DNA of 20,829 nt from a virus, in the IMG/VR virus record IMGVR_UViG_3300040807_000375, positions 1 through 20,829 of that record. One strand, written 5' to 3'. Within the stretch, counting starts at the first letter, position 1. Each line of letters opens with the position of its first letter. The notes below the pieces were generated by a model, which was not told the origin of the DNA, did not search any database, and saw only the letters and a program-made list of their open reading frames with translations. Positions 7,619 through 14,875 of this stretch are shown here, one piece after another. The translations under genes and the position numbers were made by a program.

Positions 7619-7941
7619 TGGTTATCGAAATTGGCTACTTCGCAGACAACTCCAAGAACATTCACTTCTGGGATCCGCTTACGGCCGACGGCCCGACGCC
7701 TTCAGTAAAGGTTGCTGGAATTAATTTTACATTTTGCGACAAAATTACAGGCGCAAACATTACAGTCGTCCATCAAGGATCCTTCAACGACTCCGATTGG
7801 TTCGACCTGGAATCCCACTCTCATACTGGAAGCGGGGTTGATCGTCATACGTATTCAAACACTCCAGTTCTTTACGTTAGAAGCGTCACTTCTGGCATTG
7901 GCGCCGGAGAATCGTACACCGGCTCTGTGATGTGTGACTGA
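7618..7941 (+). CDS. beta-rich structural protein of unknown function
   Basis: 107 residues, start chosen at the ATG that overlaps the preceding stop (TGATG); an in-frame upstream ATG at 7591 would intrude 28 bases into the gpFII-like gene. I do not recognise a family. The sequence is strand-rich: VKVAGINFTF, ANITVVHQGSFNDSDWFDLE, and TPVLYVRSVTSGIGAGESYT. The layout, a residual-type strand followed by DL or DV, then YVR or YIK, resembles the decoration-like protein at 6925-7296, so the two may be distant relatives. It occupies the slot of lambda gpZ but has no visible similarity to it and is much shorter than gpZ (about 190). A role in the neck or as a surface protein is inference from position. 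Confidence 0.6.
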   Translation: MVIEIGYFADNSKNIHFWDPLTADGPTPSVKVAGINFTFCDKITGANITVVHQGSFNDSDWFDLESHSHTGSGVDRHTYSNTPVLYVRSVTSGIGAGESYTGSVMCD

Positions 7942-8369
7942 TGGCTACCAAGCGCGAACAAATCTTGGCCCAGATCGCGTCAACGCTGGCCAGTACGGCT
8001 GGTGTTAGTGGGAGGGTGTATCGGTCGCGTGTTACTGCGGCTGCCAGGGCAGAAAGCCCAATGATTGTTATCGAGCCTGTCAACGACACTTCGCAGCAGA
8101 TTACATCTCTCCCGAAGCTTGACTGGACAATGCGTGTTCGTGTCGTGGTAGTGGTTCGTTCCGTAAATGCTTATACAGATGCAGACCCGGTGATTGAATC
8201 GATGCACTCAAAGATTATGTCCGACTTAACCCTGGGCGGCTATGCGATTGACGTGCAACCCGTTCTAACGACATTTGAATTCTTGGATGCAGATCAACCT
8301 GCTGGTGTTTTTTCTAATGAGTACGATGTGAAATATCGCACCACAGTTGCTGACCTGACTACTGATTAG
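7941..8369 (+). CDS. tail terminator, gpU-like
   Basis: 142 residues. It begins with a helix, MATKREQILAQIASTLAS, then GVSGRVYRSR, SPMIVIEP, LDWTMRVRVVVVVRS, a helix ESMHSKIMSDL, GGYAIDVQP and YDVKYRTTVADL. This alternating alpha/beta order is that of gpU-type tail terminators, which cap the tail tube when it reaches the length set by the tape measure and form the surface that binds the head. Lambda gpU is 131 residues. Position just before the tail tube gene also fits. The ATG overlaps the upstream stop (TGATG), and 24 bases separate the stop from the next small reading frame. Confidence 0.72.
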   Translation: MATKREQILAQIASTLASTAGVSGRVYRSRVTAAARAESPMIVIEPVNDTSQQITSLPKLDWTMRVRVVVVVRSVNAYTDADPVIESMHSKIMSDLTLGGYAIDVQPVLTTFEFLDADQPAGVFSNEYDVKYRTTVADLTTD

Positions 8370-8393
8370 GATTAAGCAAACGCAGGTTCTACC

Positions 8394-8627
8394 ATGAATG
8401 ACGAGTACAGCGGTCAAGGTGGGTCGTATCTTCTCGATCCAGAAACCGGAAAACGCACTCTGATCAAGCGCACACTTCCCGCCGAACCCCAACAAGACAA
8501 TGGCACTTCTTCTTCGGAAACGACTGATTCTGGTAGAGACGGAATCGACTTACGGGACCGACCCGACTCCAGACGGAGCGGACGCGGTTTTGGTGAGGGA
8601 TTTGAATATCACTCCTCAGCAGAGTGA
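8394..8627 (+). CDS. small protein overlapping the tail tube gene
   Basis: A 77-residue frame whose first half, MNDEYSGQGGSYLLDPETGK and RTLIKRTLPAE, has the look of a real conserved opening; I recall similar short GQGGSY proteins just before tail tube genes. The second half (from about residue 36) lies out of frame within the first 128 bases of the tail tube gene and is low in complexity (Asp, Arg, Ser, Gly). A GCAGG seven bases before the ATG could serve as a ribosome-binding site. It otherwise fills the 130-base gap between gpU-like and tail tube genes. No function can be assigned. It could instead be a spurious frame or a leader that couples translation to the tube gene. Confidence 0.5.
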   Translation: MNDEYSGQGGSYLLDPETGKRTLIKRTLPAEPQQDNGTSSSETTDSGRDGIDLRDRPDSRRSGRGFGEGFEYHSSAE

Positions 8628-9435
8628 TACTGTCTCTCGCGATCTGATTCGCCCTTATTTGGGTGCGTCTGAAATTCTTCTCGCGAACACTCGCGTTGAA
8701 TGTACTTTCAGCGTTGAGCTTGCTGGCTCAGGCACTGCTGGCACTGCGCCCCAATATGGCAAGGCTCTTCAGGCTTGCGGACTGAGCGAAACGGTTGTTG
8801 CGGCTACTAGCGTTACTTACGCGCCTGTTAGCAGCAACTTTGACAGTGTCACCATTCATTACAACATTGATGGTGTTCGCCATAAGGTGACTGGCGCTCG
8901 CGGAACTTTCACTCTCAATGCAAATGTGGGTGAGATTCCAACGATTGATTTCACCTTCACTGGCATCTATAACGCTCCTGACGATTCAGCGCTGCCTACC
9001 GCAACTTATGCGAACCAGGCAACACCGTTGATCTTCAAGAATGGCAACACCGACACTTTCTCGCTGCTGTCCTATTCCGGCTGCCTTCAGTCTGTGAACA
9101 TGGATCTGGGCAACTCGATCGTGTATCGCGAGCTGATTGGCTGCGACAAGGAAGTCCTTATCACCGATCGCAGCGCTAGTGGCACTGTTGTCGTTGAGGC
9201 TCCTACTATTGCGCAGAAGGATTACTTTGCTGCTGCGCTAACCGATGGAACTCTGGGCAACCTGACCTTCCAGCACGGCACCGCCGCTGGCAACATTGTT
9301 GATTTCAGCTCGACTCGGGTTGACATTGGCGACGTGTCCTACAGCGATCAGGATGGCATTGCGATGCTGAACATGCCTTATACGGCAATTCCGTCAACTG
9401 CAGGCAACGATGAGTTCAGCCTGATCTATACTTGA
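8500..9435 (+). CDS. major tail protein (tail tube)
   Basis: 311 residues. Opens MALLLRKRLILVETESTYGTD and continues with VLVRDLNITPQQSDTVSRDL, IRPYLGAS, VECTFSVELAGSGTAG, YGKALQACG, GARGTFTLNANVGEIP and FTGIYNAP. This is the typical sequence of siphophage tail tube proteins of the gpV functional class. Hexameric rings of this protein stack around the tape measure to build the tail, so many copies are needed per virion. Codon use is enriched in C-ending codons in parts, and a strong terminator follows 22 bases after the stop. The start is supported by the conserved opening, although only a weak purine stretch (AAGAC) lies in front. The final 40 residues (SYSDQDGIAMLNMPYTA) are the usual end of the family. 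Confidence 0.92.
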   Translation: MALLLRKRLILVETESTYGTDPTPDGADAVLVRDLNITPQQSDTVSRDLIRPYLGASEILLANTRVECTFSVELAGSGTAGTAPQYGKALQACGLSETVVAATSVTYAPVSSNFDSVTIHYNIDGVRHKVTGARGTFTLNANVGEIPTIDFTFTGIYNAPDDSALPTATYANQATPLIFKNGNTDTFSLLSYSGCLQSVNMDLGNSIVYRELIGCDKEVLITDRSASGTVVVEAPTIAQKDYFAAALTDGTLGNLTFQHGTAAGNIVDFSSTRVDIGDVSYSDQDGIAMLNMPYTAIPSTAGNDEFSLIYT

Positions 9436-9455
9436 TCCAAGGCGAGTGGGGAGCG

Positions 9456-9481
9456 AAGGGTCGCATTGCGGCCCTTTTTTT
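9456..9481 (+). terminator. intrinsic terminator after tail tube gene
   Basis: Stem GGGTCGC (9458-9464) with GCGGCCC (9468-9474), one G-U pair, loop ATT, followed by seven T (9475-9481); A9456-A9457 can extend the stem into the T-tract. It follows the major tail protein stop by about 20 bases. Confidence 0.85.
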
Positions 9482-9494
9482 ATTGCTGTATAGT
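9466..9494 (+). promoter_or_regulatory. possible promoter overlapping the terminator
   Basis: TTGCGG (9466-9471) and TATAGT (9489-9494) are separated by 17 bases. The -10 matches the sigma-70 consensus at five of six positions; the -35 matches at three. The -35 lies within the terminator hairpin. If active it would restart transcription just before the chaperone and tape measure genes. Weak evidence, since such pairs arise by chance. Confidence 0.22.
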
Positions 9495-9516
9495 TTGCTG
9501 GAGTCTATTTTGCCTC

Positions 9517-9843
9517 ATGGCTTTTATTCGCAAAAAGGTTAAGACCTTCAAGTGGCCTGTAACTGTTGAAGAGCCTACTGACGGCGGTGTATTTGAAGAA
9601 TCTAAGTTTGACGCAATTTTCAAGCGTGTGCCTCGTTCTGAGTTCCAGAAGCTTGCAGACAAAGGTGACCTTGAGCTTTTGAAGGCTGTGCTGACTGGCT
9701 GGGAGGGTATTGAGGATGAGGACGGTAAAGCTGTGCCGTTTTCGCAGGTAACCATGAAAGAATTTGCTGATGATCCTTACTGGATTCGCGGCGTGCTGAA
9801 GGCTTACACCGAAACCTTCGAGGGTGCTCGTCTGGGAAACTGA
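9517..9843 (+). CDS. tail assembly chaperone, G-type (short product)
   Basis: 108 residues: MAFIRKKVKTFKWPVTVEEP, a SKFDAIFKRVPRSEFQKL segment, LLKAVLTGWEGIEDEDGKAV and a helical end DPYWIRGVLKAYTETFEGAR. This matches phage tail assembly chaperones that coat the tape measure before tube polymerisation, equivalent to lambda gpG. The ATG at 9517 is preferred over an in-frame TTG at 9466, because the extension would be Cys/Phe-rich and would be encoded by the terminator. A GGAG lies 13 bases upstream, which is distant. The frame ends Gly-Asn-stop, where GGA AAC TGA is part of a slippery heptamer, so a fraction of ribosomes should continue into the longer product. Confidence 0.88.
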   Translation: MAFIRKKVKTFKWPVTVEEPTDGGVFEESKFDAIFKRVPRSEFQKLADKGDLELLKAVLTGWEGIEDEDGKAVPFSQVTMKEFADDPYWIRGVLKAYTETFEGARLGN

Positions 9844-10184
9844 AGTATGCCGTTGAGTACTGGGCGAAAGGCGGCAAGAAGGTAGAAGACAAAAGTGCTG
9901 ATGATGCTGCTGCATTCGGTTTGAAGCCGCAGCGTCAGGCCGCTCCAGAGGAGGAGCATTGTGAGGTATGGGAAGAAAACTGGGAATCGTTGATGATGTT
10001 CCTGCGTATGCAAACGCAATGGAATGTCACAATGGGTGGTTATGTCGGCTTGAAGTACGAAGTGTTGCTTGGTGCCGGTGGCTTGATGTCCCTTTATGAT
10101 GTAGATAATCCACGCGGCTTGCTAGAGGACATCCAAGTGATGGAAGCAACCGCGCTCGCAGAACTGAACAAAAAAGATGGCTAA
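9517..10184 (+). CDS. tail assembly chaperone, GT-type frameshift product
   Basis: If ribosomes slip back one base at G GGA AAC (9834-9840), decoding continues CTG AAG TAT from position 9840 to the TAA at 10182-10184. This adds 114 residues for a product of about 222. The extension (YAVEYWAKGGKK, then EEEHCEVWEENWESLMMFLR, MGGYVGLKYEVLL, NPRGLLEDIQVMEATAL) is a plausible protein with no good start codon of its own: the frame is open across the junction and has only a TTG at 9921. In lambda the G and GT products are both essential, GT linking tape measure to tube subunits. The tape measure ATG at 10177 overlaps the end of this frame by eight bases. Frequency of slippage cannot be read from the sequence. 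Confidence 0.85.
9834..9840 (+). other. -1 ribosomal frameshift slippery site GGGAAAC
   Basis: The heptamer fits X XXY YYZ in the reading frame of the short chaperone (G GGA AAC) and is followed at once by the in-frame TGA. Lambda uses G GGA AAG at the same genetic location. A weak potential stem (TGCCG at 9848-9852 with CGGCA at 9872-9876) lies downstream, but a convincing stimulatory structure is not evident by eye. Confidence 0.85.
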
Positions 10185-13100
10185 GACTGTTCAGCCTATT
10201 GCTATTGAGCTTGGCATTAAGGGCGAGGAAAAGCTTGCAGCGCTGAGTAGATCATTCCGCGACTTATCGAAGCAAGTAAAGTTTTCGGATGCCGATATTA
10301 TCCAGGCTACGAAAGATGTAGCCAAGTTTGCTCAAGAGGCTGGCAATAGCGAAGCGACAATTAAGGGGCAGATCAAGGCTTTTGAGGGACTGCGTGAGCA
10401 GGCCACGATGGGCGGGAAAGCATATATTCAACTGGGTAAAGATATTGAGTCCCTGAAGGTGACTCTCAGAGGGTCAACCGATGAAATGGAGCAGCAGCGT
10501 GCTGCTTTTGTTAAAACTGGCAACGCTGCAAAATCAAGTGCATCTGACATTGCCGGAGTTATCTCTCAACTTGAAAATCTCAGAAACAAAGCCAGACCCG
10601 GATCTTCCGCTTTTGCACAACTTGGGAAAGATATTGCTGCATTGAAGTCTCAACTGCAAGAGGCAAATGTAGAGGTCAAGAAATTTAACGCAGGCTTTGA
10701 GATCAGTCAGCGCCCCGCAATGAGTCTTGAAAAGATTCAGAGGCAGATTGGTAGGCTTGCTGAAGGTCTCAAGACTCTTAATTTTATTAGCGATGATTTT
10801 TTGAATACTCAAGAAAGAATCGCTCTTCTTGGGCAGGTCCAATCCAGGACTGTAGGTCGGCAGCAGGTAAGGGCTACTGAGCAGTTGTTTAGTAGTCAAG
10901 CATTTGAGAATTTTGTTCAAGGTCCAGCTGGGCGATTGGATCTTCCAAGAACTGCTGCCGCTTTGAATTTAGAAATCAGTGAACTTCAAGAGCAGCTTGC
11001 GAACACAGTACCTGGCAGTAAATATGCTGATTTAACTGTTGAAATCGCAAATAAGCAAAAAGAACTAAATAAGATCCTGGATGTTACGGCTGATGCTTAC
11101 GATAGGGTCGCAGCAGCTCAAGATCGGTCCGCAAGAGTTGCTGAAAAAATTTCCGGAATTCAAGAATATCAAAGATCAACAGGTGGTATCGCCGCTGGCG
11201 TTGGAGGATTTAGGGATCCAGATACCGGCGCAATAATTGCAAGGGGTACTGGAAGTATTCAAGATAGAAGGGCTTTCAGGGCTGCACGCGCAGAGCTGGC
11301 AAATGCAATTATCGATGGTGCTGTTCGGCAGGCCAGGACATTAGCTCTTCCCGCTGCTGGTGGCACCACCGCTCCAGGCACTGGTGCCGCGATGAGCGGG
11401 ATGGCAAGAAGAGAACTGCCATATGATATTGATCCTCAGACTGGTCAGCGCGTTTTACGAAGTGGCGCCGCTGAAACGACTCGTCGCCCTTTGGCGCCAG
11501 CAGATCTCCCGAGGGATTATTTAGAAAGATCGAGGGCTACTTTAGCTGCAGCGCCTTCTGCTGCTGTTGGCGTGGCTCCTGGAGTGGGCTTCGGGGAACA
11601 AGTAATTAAAAAGCAAGTTTCTGCATTAAAAGAAGCTGCTGCTGCGTACAGGCCATATAACAAAGCAATTAGAGACGCTCGGGCGGCAAACAATGACAGC
11701 ATTAGCAGCATTAATAATTTAAAAAATGCCTTGATTGCGAAAAGAAATGAAGTTCCCACCACCTCAGCAGCTTTCCGCCGTCTAACTTCAGAAATTGAAA
11801 ATTTAGATCGAAAGTCTGAGCGCGTCAGTCGTCGGATGCGTGGCCGCCGTATGTCTGCTGGCCAGCTTGCTCAAGCAGCGGGTGCGACTATTTCTGGTGG
11901 TATTTTTGGTGGCCCTGAAGGTTTCCTTGGGGGCGCTATCGGCACTGCGTTTGGTGGTGCCGGCGGTGCATTTGCAGGTGCTGCTATTGGCGCTCAGGTT
12001 GGTGGTCTTAGAAGAGAGCTTGGCGGCTATGCAGAGTATGCAGCTCAGATTGAGAAGTTGAAGATTGCCTTGAAAGGGCTTACCAAGGATCAAAGCGAAT
12101 TCAATTATGCTTTGGCTGCTTCGCAAAAAGTAACTCAAGATTTTAATATACCCCAGCAGGAATCAATCAGGGGAATTACGCGGCTTGCTGCAGCAGTTAA
12201 AGGGGCGGGCGGCCCGCTCACTGATGCAGAAGTTGTATTCAGGAATGTAACTACTGCCATCAAGGCAACTGGAGGCAGTGCGCAAGATGTAGAAGGAGCC
12301 GTTACTGCAATGGTTCAGGTATTCAGCAAAGGCAAGGTGAGCGCTGAAGAACTTAGCGGTCAGCTTGGCGAGCGTTTGCCTGGTGCCGTGACGATGTTTG
12401 CCAAGGCCAACAACATGAGCCTTGTTGAGCTGCAAGATAATTTAAAAGCCGGAACAGTTGGCTTGAACGAATTGATGAAGTTTGTCAGGTCGCTTGGTGA
12501 TACATATGGCACAACAGCGAGAAAAATTTCTGACTCTAATGCTGACGCTGGCGCAAGGCTGCAGGTTGTTGTTAATGACATGAAAACCGCGATAGGTGAT
12601 GCTTTGATTCCAATAGGGGCTCAGCTTCAAGATGCCTTCGGTAAGTTCTTGCAAGAAATTACGCCTACACTTGTGGAGGTTTTGCCAAAAATTGGCGAGC
12701 TATTTTTGGGAATTGTCAAAAACCTTGATCTTATCGCTCAAGCTGCTGCAGCCGTGTTCGCGGTCGTAGTTGTTGGAAAAATTACTGCAATCATCGCCTC
12801 AATTGGATCGCTAAGTGCGGCCATTTTTACGCTTAAATTGAACGCAATTGTGGCGACAAAGGCGCTGATAGGACTAAATGCAGCCGCTTTGCTTAATCCT
12901 TACGTCGCCCTGGCTGCTGGGGCTGCAGCATTGGGAGTTGCGATATTTAGAGCCGCACAAGAGCAGAAAAGGCTTAACACGCTGATTAGGGAAGGGTCAG
13001 TTGCGGACATTGATAAACAGCTAGCTGAGAATAGATCTGAAATCATCAAGATAGAACAAAGGCAATTAAACCCAGGATTGTTTTACGACGTTTCTCCTGG

Positions 13101-14484
13101 CTCCCAGGGCACTAGCCTTTCCCCAAGACAAAGAGATATTCAAAATCTAGAAAAATACAGAGACGCAGAGAAAAAACTTCAAGAGGCCCGCAAAAGAGCG
13201 GTCTATGATGCCACGCAAGGCGCAGACTTGCCGGAGAACCTTCTTCGACCATTTGATTATCAGTCTCCCAAGGGTGACGGCGACGGCAAGGGTGGCAGCG
13301 CCAAAGAAAAGAAAGAGCGTAAATCACAGCTCGAGTCAATCAATGCTCGCCTAACTTTGCTTGACATCGACAAGATGATCAGAGCAAACGCAAGAGAGAT
13401 TGTTGAGGCGCAAGCCGATAATAACTTCGAGAGAGTGAAAGAGCTGAGCCTGCAAAAACTTTCCTTGGCCTCTCAGAAAGAGTTTGCGTCCGTTCAGCTT
13501 GATTACAGAGATGCTTTAGCTAAGGCTGCTGGAGATGAAAACGAGCAGATGCTCAAGGCCGAAGCTGCTGCAAGCAGGGATAGGGCGATTCAGGAGCTGA
13601 GGTTTAAACTTAAAGAAGACATGCTCGATCTTGAGCAGCAAAGTCGCCTTGAGCAAGAAGCTCGAACAAGAGCTGCCGAAGACGAAGTTTTTGCACTTCG
13701 CGAGCAACTCGGCCTCGTAAGCGATCAGGAAAGAATTTCTAGGTATAGGACAAACCTAGAAGAGCAAGGCACGCCTAACGCTGATGAGCTTACTGATCTT
13801 TATAGGCAGACCGTTGATCCTACTTTTGCAGAGGGCATTTCTCAAAACATTAGGGCGCTCAAGAAAGATTTAGAAGAGCTTTTAGATCCAGTCAATCAGG
13901 TTACAGGCGCCGCAAATGCAATCGGCACCGCATTTACCGATTCATTTATGAGCGCTATTACAGGTAGCGCTACGGCTCAAGAGGCGCTTGCGAACTTCTT
14001 CAGCAATACGGCTAAGTACTTCTTGGACATGGCTGCGCAGATCATTCAGAAGATGATCGTTATGGCGATTTTGAATCAGGTCGTTCGTGTGCTGCCTGGT
14101 GGCGGTGGCTTCAAGTTTTCTGGCGGCTCAGCAGATGCAGGGCTGAACACTGCAAATCTAATGGGGGGCATCACCCCCTTCGCCATGGGTGGCATCGTTG
14201 ACAAGCCCACCATGTTTGCCTATGCAAACGGTGGAGTTGGCCGCTTTGGCATCATGGGCGAAGCTGGTCCAGAAGCAATCCTTCCCTTGCAGCGGGGGCC
14301 AGGAGGCAAGCTTGGAGTTCAGGCTTCGGGTAGCTCCGTTGGTGATGTTGTTGTTAATGTTGACGCATCTGGAACTCGCGCTCAAGGCGACAATCAATCT
14401 GCGACCCAGCTTGGTAATGTAATTGGAGCAGCCGTTCAGGCCGAGTTGATTAAACAGAAACGACCTGGAGGGCTTCTTGCTTAG
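10177..14484 (+). CDS. tape measure protein
   Basis: 1435 residues, the longest gene here. The protein fixes tail length and is ejected with the DNA. Residues 1-330 and 480-555 are coiled-coil-like and contain four related units (L..LR..A.PGS.AF..LGKDIA.LK..L). Residues 572-610 are a Gly/Ala-rich zipper. Residues 615-820 hold the conserved tape-measure domain (QEESIRG-like IPQQESIRGITRLAAAVK, AEELSGQLGERLPGAVTMF, LNELMKFVRSLGDTY). Residues 845-925 contain hydrophobic, possibly membrane-inserting helices. Residues about 1035-1190 are charged helix. The C-terminus has the typical PFAMGGIVDKPTMFAYANGG and GRFGIMGEAGPEAILPLQRG segment. At about 0.15 nm per residue the tail would be near 215 nm, an estimate from the lambda gpH rule. 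It follows the chaperones with an eight-base overlap. Confidence 0.95.
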   Translation: MAKTVQPIAIELGIKGEEKLAALSRSFRDLSKQVKFSDADIIQATKDVAKFAQEAGNSEATIKGQIKAFEGLREQATMGGKAYIQLGKDIESLKVTLRGSTDEMEQQRAAFVKTGNAAKSSASDIAGVISQLENLRNKARPGSSAFAQLGKDIAALKSQLQEANVEVKKFNAGFEISQRPAMSLEKIQRQIGRLAEGLKTLNFISDDFLNTQERIALLGQVQSRTVGRQQVRATEQLFSSQAFENFVQGPAGRLDLPRTAAALNLEISELQEQLANTVPGSKYADLTVEIANKQKELNKILDVTADAYDRVAAAQDRSARVAEKISGIQEYQRSTGGIAAGVGGFRDPDTGAIIARGTGSIQDRRAFRAARAELANAIIDGAVRQARTLALPAAGGTTAPGTGAAMSGMARRELPYDIDPQTGQRVLRSGAAETTRRPLAPADLPRDYLERSRATLAAAPSAAVGVAPGVGFGEQVIKKQVSALKEAAAAYRPYNKAIRDARAANNDSISSINNLKNALIAKRNEVPTTSAAFRRLTSEIENLDRKSERVSRRMRGRRMSAGQLAQAAGATISGGIFGGPEGFLGGAIGTAFGGAGGAFAGAAIGAQVGGLRRELGGYAEYAAQIEKLKIALKGLTKDQSEFNYALAASQKVTQDFNIPQQESIRGITRLAAAVKGAGGPLTDAEVVFRNVTTAIKATGGSAQDVEGAVTAMVQVFSKGKVSAEELSGQLGERLPGAVTMFAKANNMSLVELQDNLKAGTVGLNELMKFVRSLGDTYGTTARKISDSNADAGARLQVVVNDMKTAIGDALIPIGAQLQDAFGKFLQEITPTLVEVLPKIGELFLGIVKNLDLIAQAAAAVFAVVVVGKITAIIASIGSLSAAIFTLKLNAIVATKALIGLNAAALLNPYVALAAGAAALGVAIFRAAQEQKRLNTLIREGSVADIDKQLAENRSEIIKIEQRQLNPGLFYDVSPGSQGTSLSPRQRDIQNLEKYRDAEKKLQEARKRAVYDATQGADLPENLLRPFDYQSPKGDGDGKGGSAKEKKERKSQLESINARLTLLDIDKMIRANAREIVEAQADNNFERVKELSLQKLSLASQKEFASVQLDYRDALAKAAGDENEQMLKAEAAASRDRAIQELRFKLKEDMLDLEQQSRLEQEARTRAAEDEVFALREQLGLVSDQERISRYRTNLEEQGTPNADELTDLYRQTVDPTFAEGISQNIRALKKDLEELLDPVNQVTGAANAIGTAFTDSFMSAITGSATAQEALANFFSNTAKYFLDMAAQIIQKMIVMAILNQVVRVLPGGGGFKFSGGSADAGLNTANLMGGITPFAMGGIVDKPTMFAYANGGVGRFGIMGEAGPEAILPLQRGPGGKLGVQASGSSVGDVVVNVDASGTRAQGDNQSATQLGNVIGAAVQAELIKQKRPGGLLA
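10378..11811 (+). repeat. four copies of a ~31-residue repeat within the tape measure gene
   Basis: Degenerate protein repeats at 10378-10470, 10567-10659, 10981-11070 and 11716-11811. The first two are closest (both contain LGKDI followed by a LK pair 3-4 residues later); the third (PGSKYADLTVEIANKQKEL) and fourth (TSAAFRRLTSEIENLDRK) are more diverged. DNA similarity is low, so these are old protein repeats rather than recent duplications. Confidence 0.5.
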
Positions 14485-14489
14485 CAATC

Positions 14490-14852
14490 ATGGCATCATT
14501 TGACGACGCAACTCTTGGGATAAACACCTGCCCAGACTTTGAGGCAACAAGGTCTTCTGCTCCGAAGATTAGAAAGGCTCAGTTCGGTGATGGGTACGAG
14601 CAAAGAGTTTATTTTGGCCTAAATCAAAATCCAAAGTCTTGGTCTTTGCAGTGGCTTTACAGGAGCACTTCAGATGCAGATGCCATCGAGGCGTTTTTTG
14701 ACGCAAGGGCTGCTGATAACGCTGCGTTTGACTGGATTCCTCCAGATGATACGACCTCTTACAAGTGGGTTTGTGAGCAATGGGACCGCAGGTTGACTTC
14801 GCCTAATCGAGCGACAATATCTGCGACGTTCAGACAGGTGTTTGAGCCTTAA
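14490..14852 (+). CDS. minor tail protein, gpM-like
   Basis: 120 residues matching the phage minor tail family of lambda gpM (109 residues): PKIRKAQFGDGYEQRVYFGL, SWSLQWLYRSTSDADAIEAF, a DWIPPDDTTSYKWVCEQW segment, and ATISATFRQVFEP at the end. The KAQFGDGYEQR motif is diagnostic in my experience. This protein forms part of the tail tip attached to the distal end of the tube. It starts five bases after the tape measure stop and has no clear ribosome-binding site. Confidence 0.92.
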   Translation: MASFDDATLGINTCPDFEATRSSAPKIRKAQFGDGYEQRVYFGLNQNPKSWSLQWLYRSTSDADAIEAFFDARAADNAAFDWIPPDDTTSYKWVCEQWDRRLTSPNRATISATFRQVFEP

Positions 14853-14861
14853 ACTACAACC

Positions 14862-14868
14862 AAGAGGA
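14862..14868 (+). promoter_or_regulatory. strong Shine-Dalgarno before fibre-like gene
   Basis: AAGAGGA seven bases before the ATG at 14876, the best ribosome-binding site in the window. Most other starts rely on stop/start overlaps, so this gene seems able to initiate independently. Confidence 0.65.
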
Positions 14869-14875
14869 TTTCATC

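Noticed and set aside
8347-8375. Promoter-like TTGCTG and GATTAA before the tail tube region
   Set aside because: Only three matches in the -10 hexamer; not better than chance.
9466-9516. TTG-initiated N-terminal extension of the short tail chaperone
   Set aside because: The extension would be encoded by the terminator stem and T-tract and gives a Cys/Phe-rich segment unlike the family start; ATG 9517 gives the expected opening.
9921-10184. Independent 87-residue gene starting at TTG 9921
   Set aside because: The frame is open upstream across the chaperone stop, there is no ribosome-binding site, and the slippery heptamer explains it as a frameshift extension.
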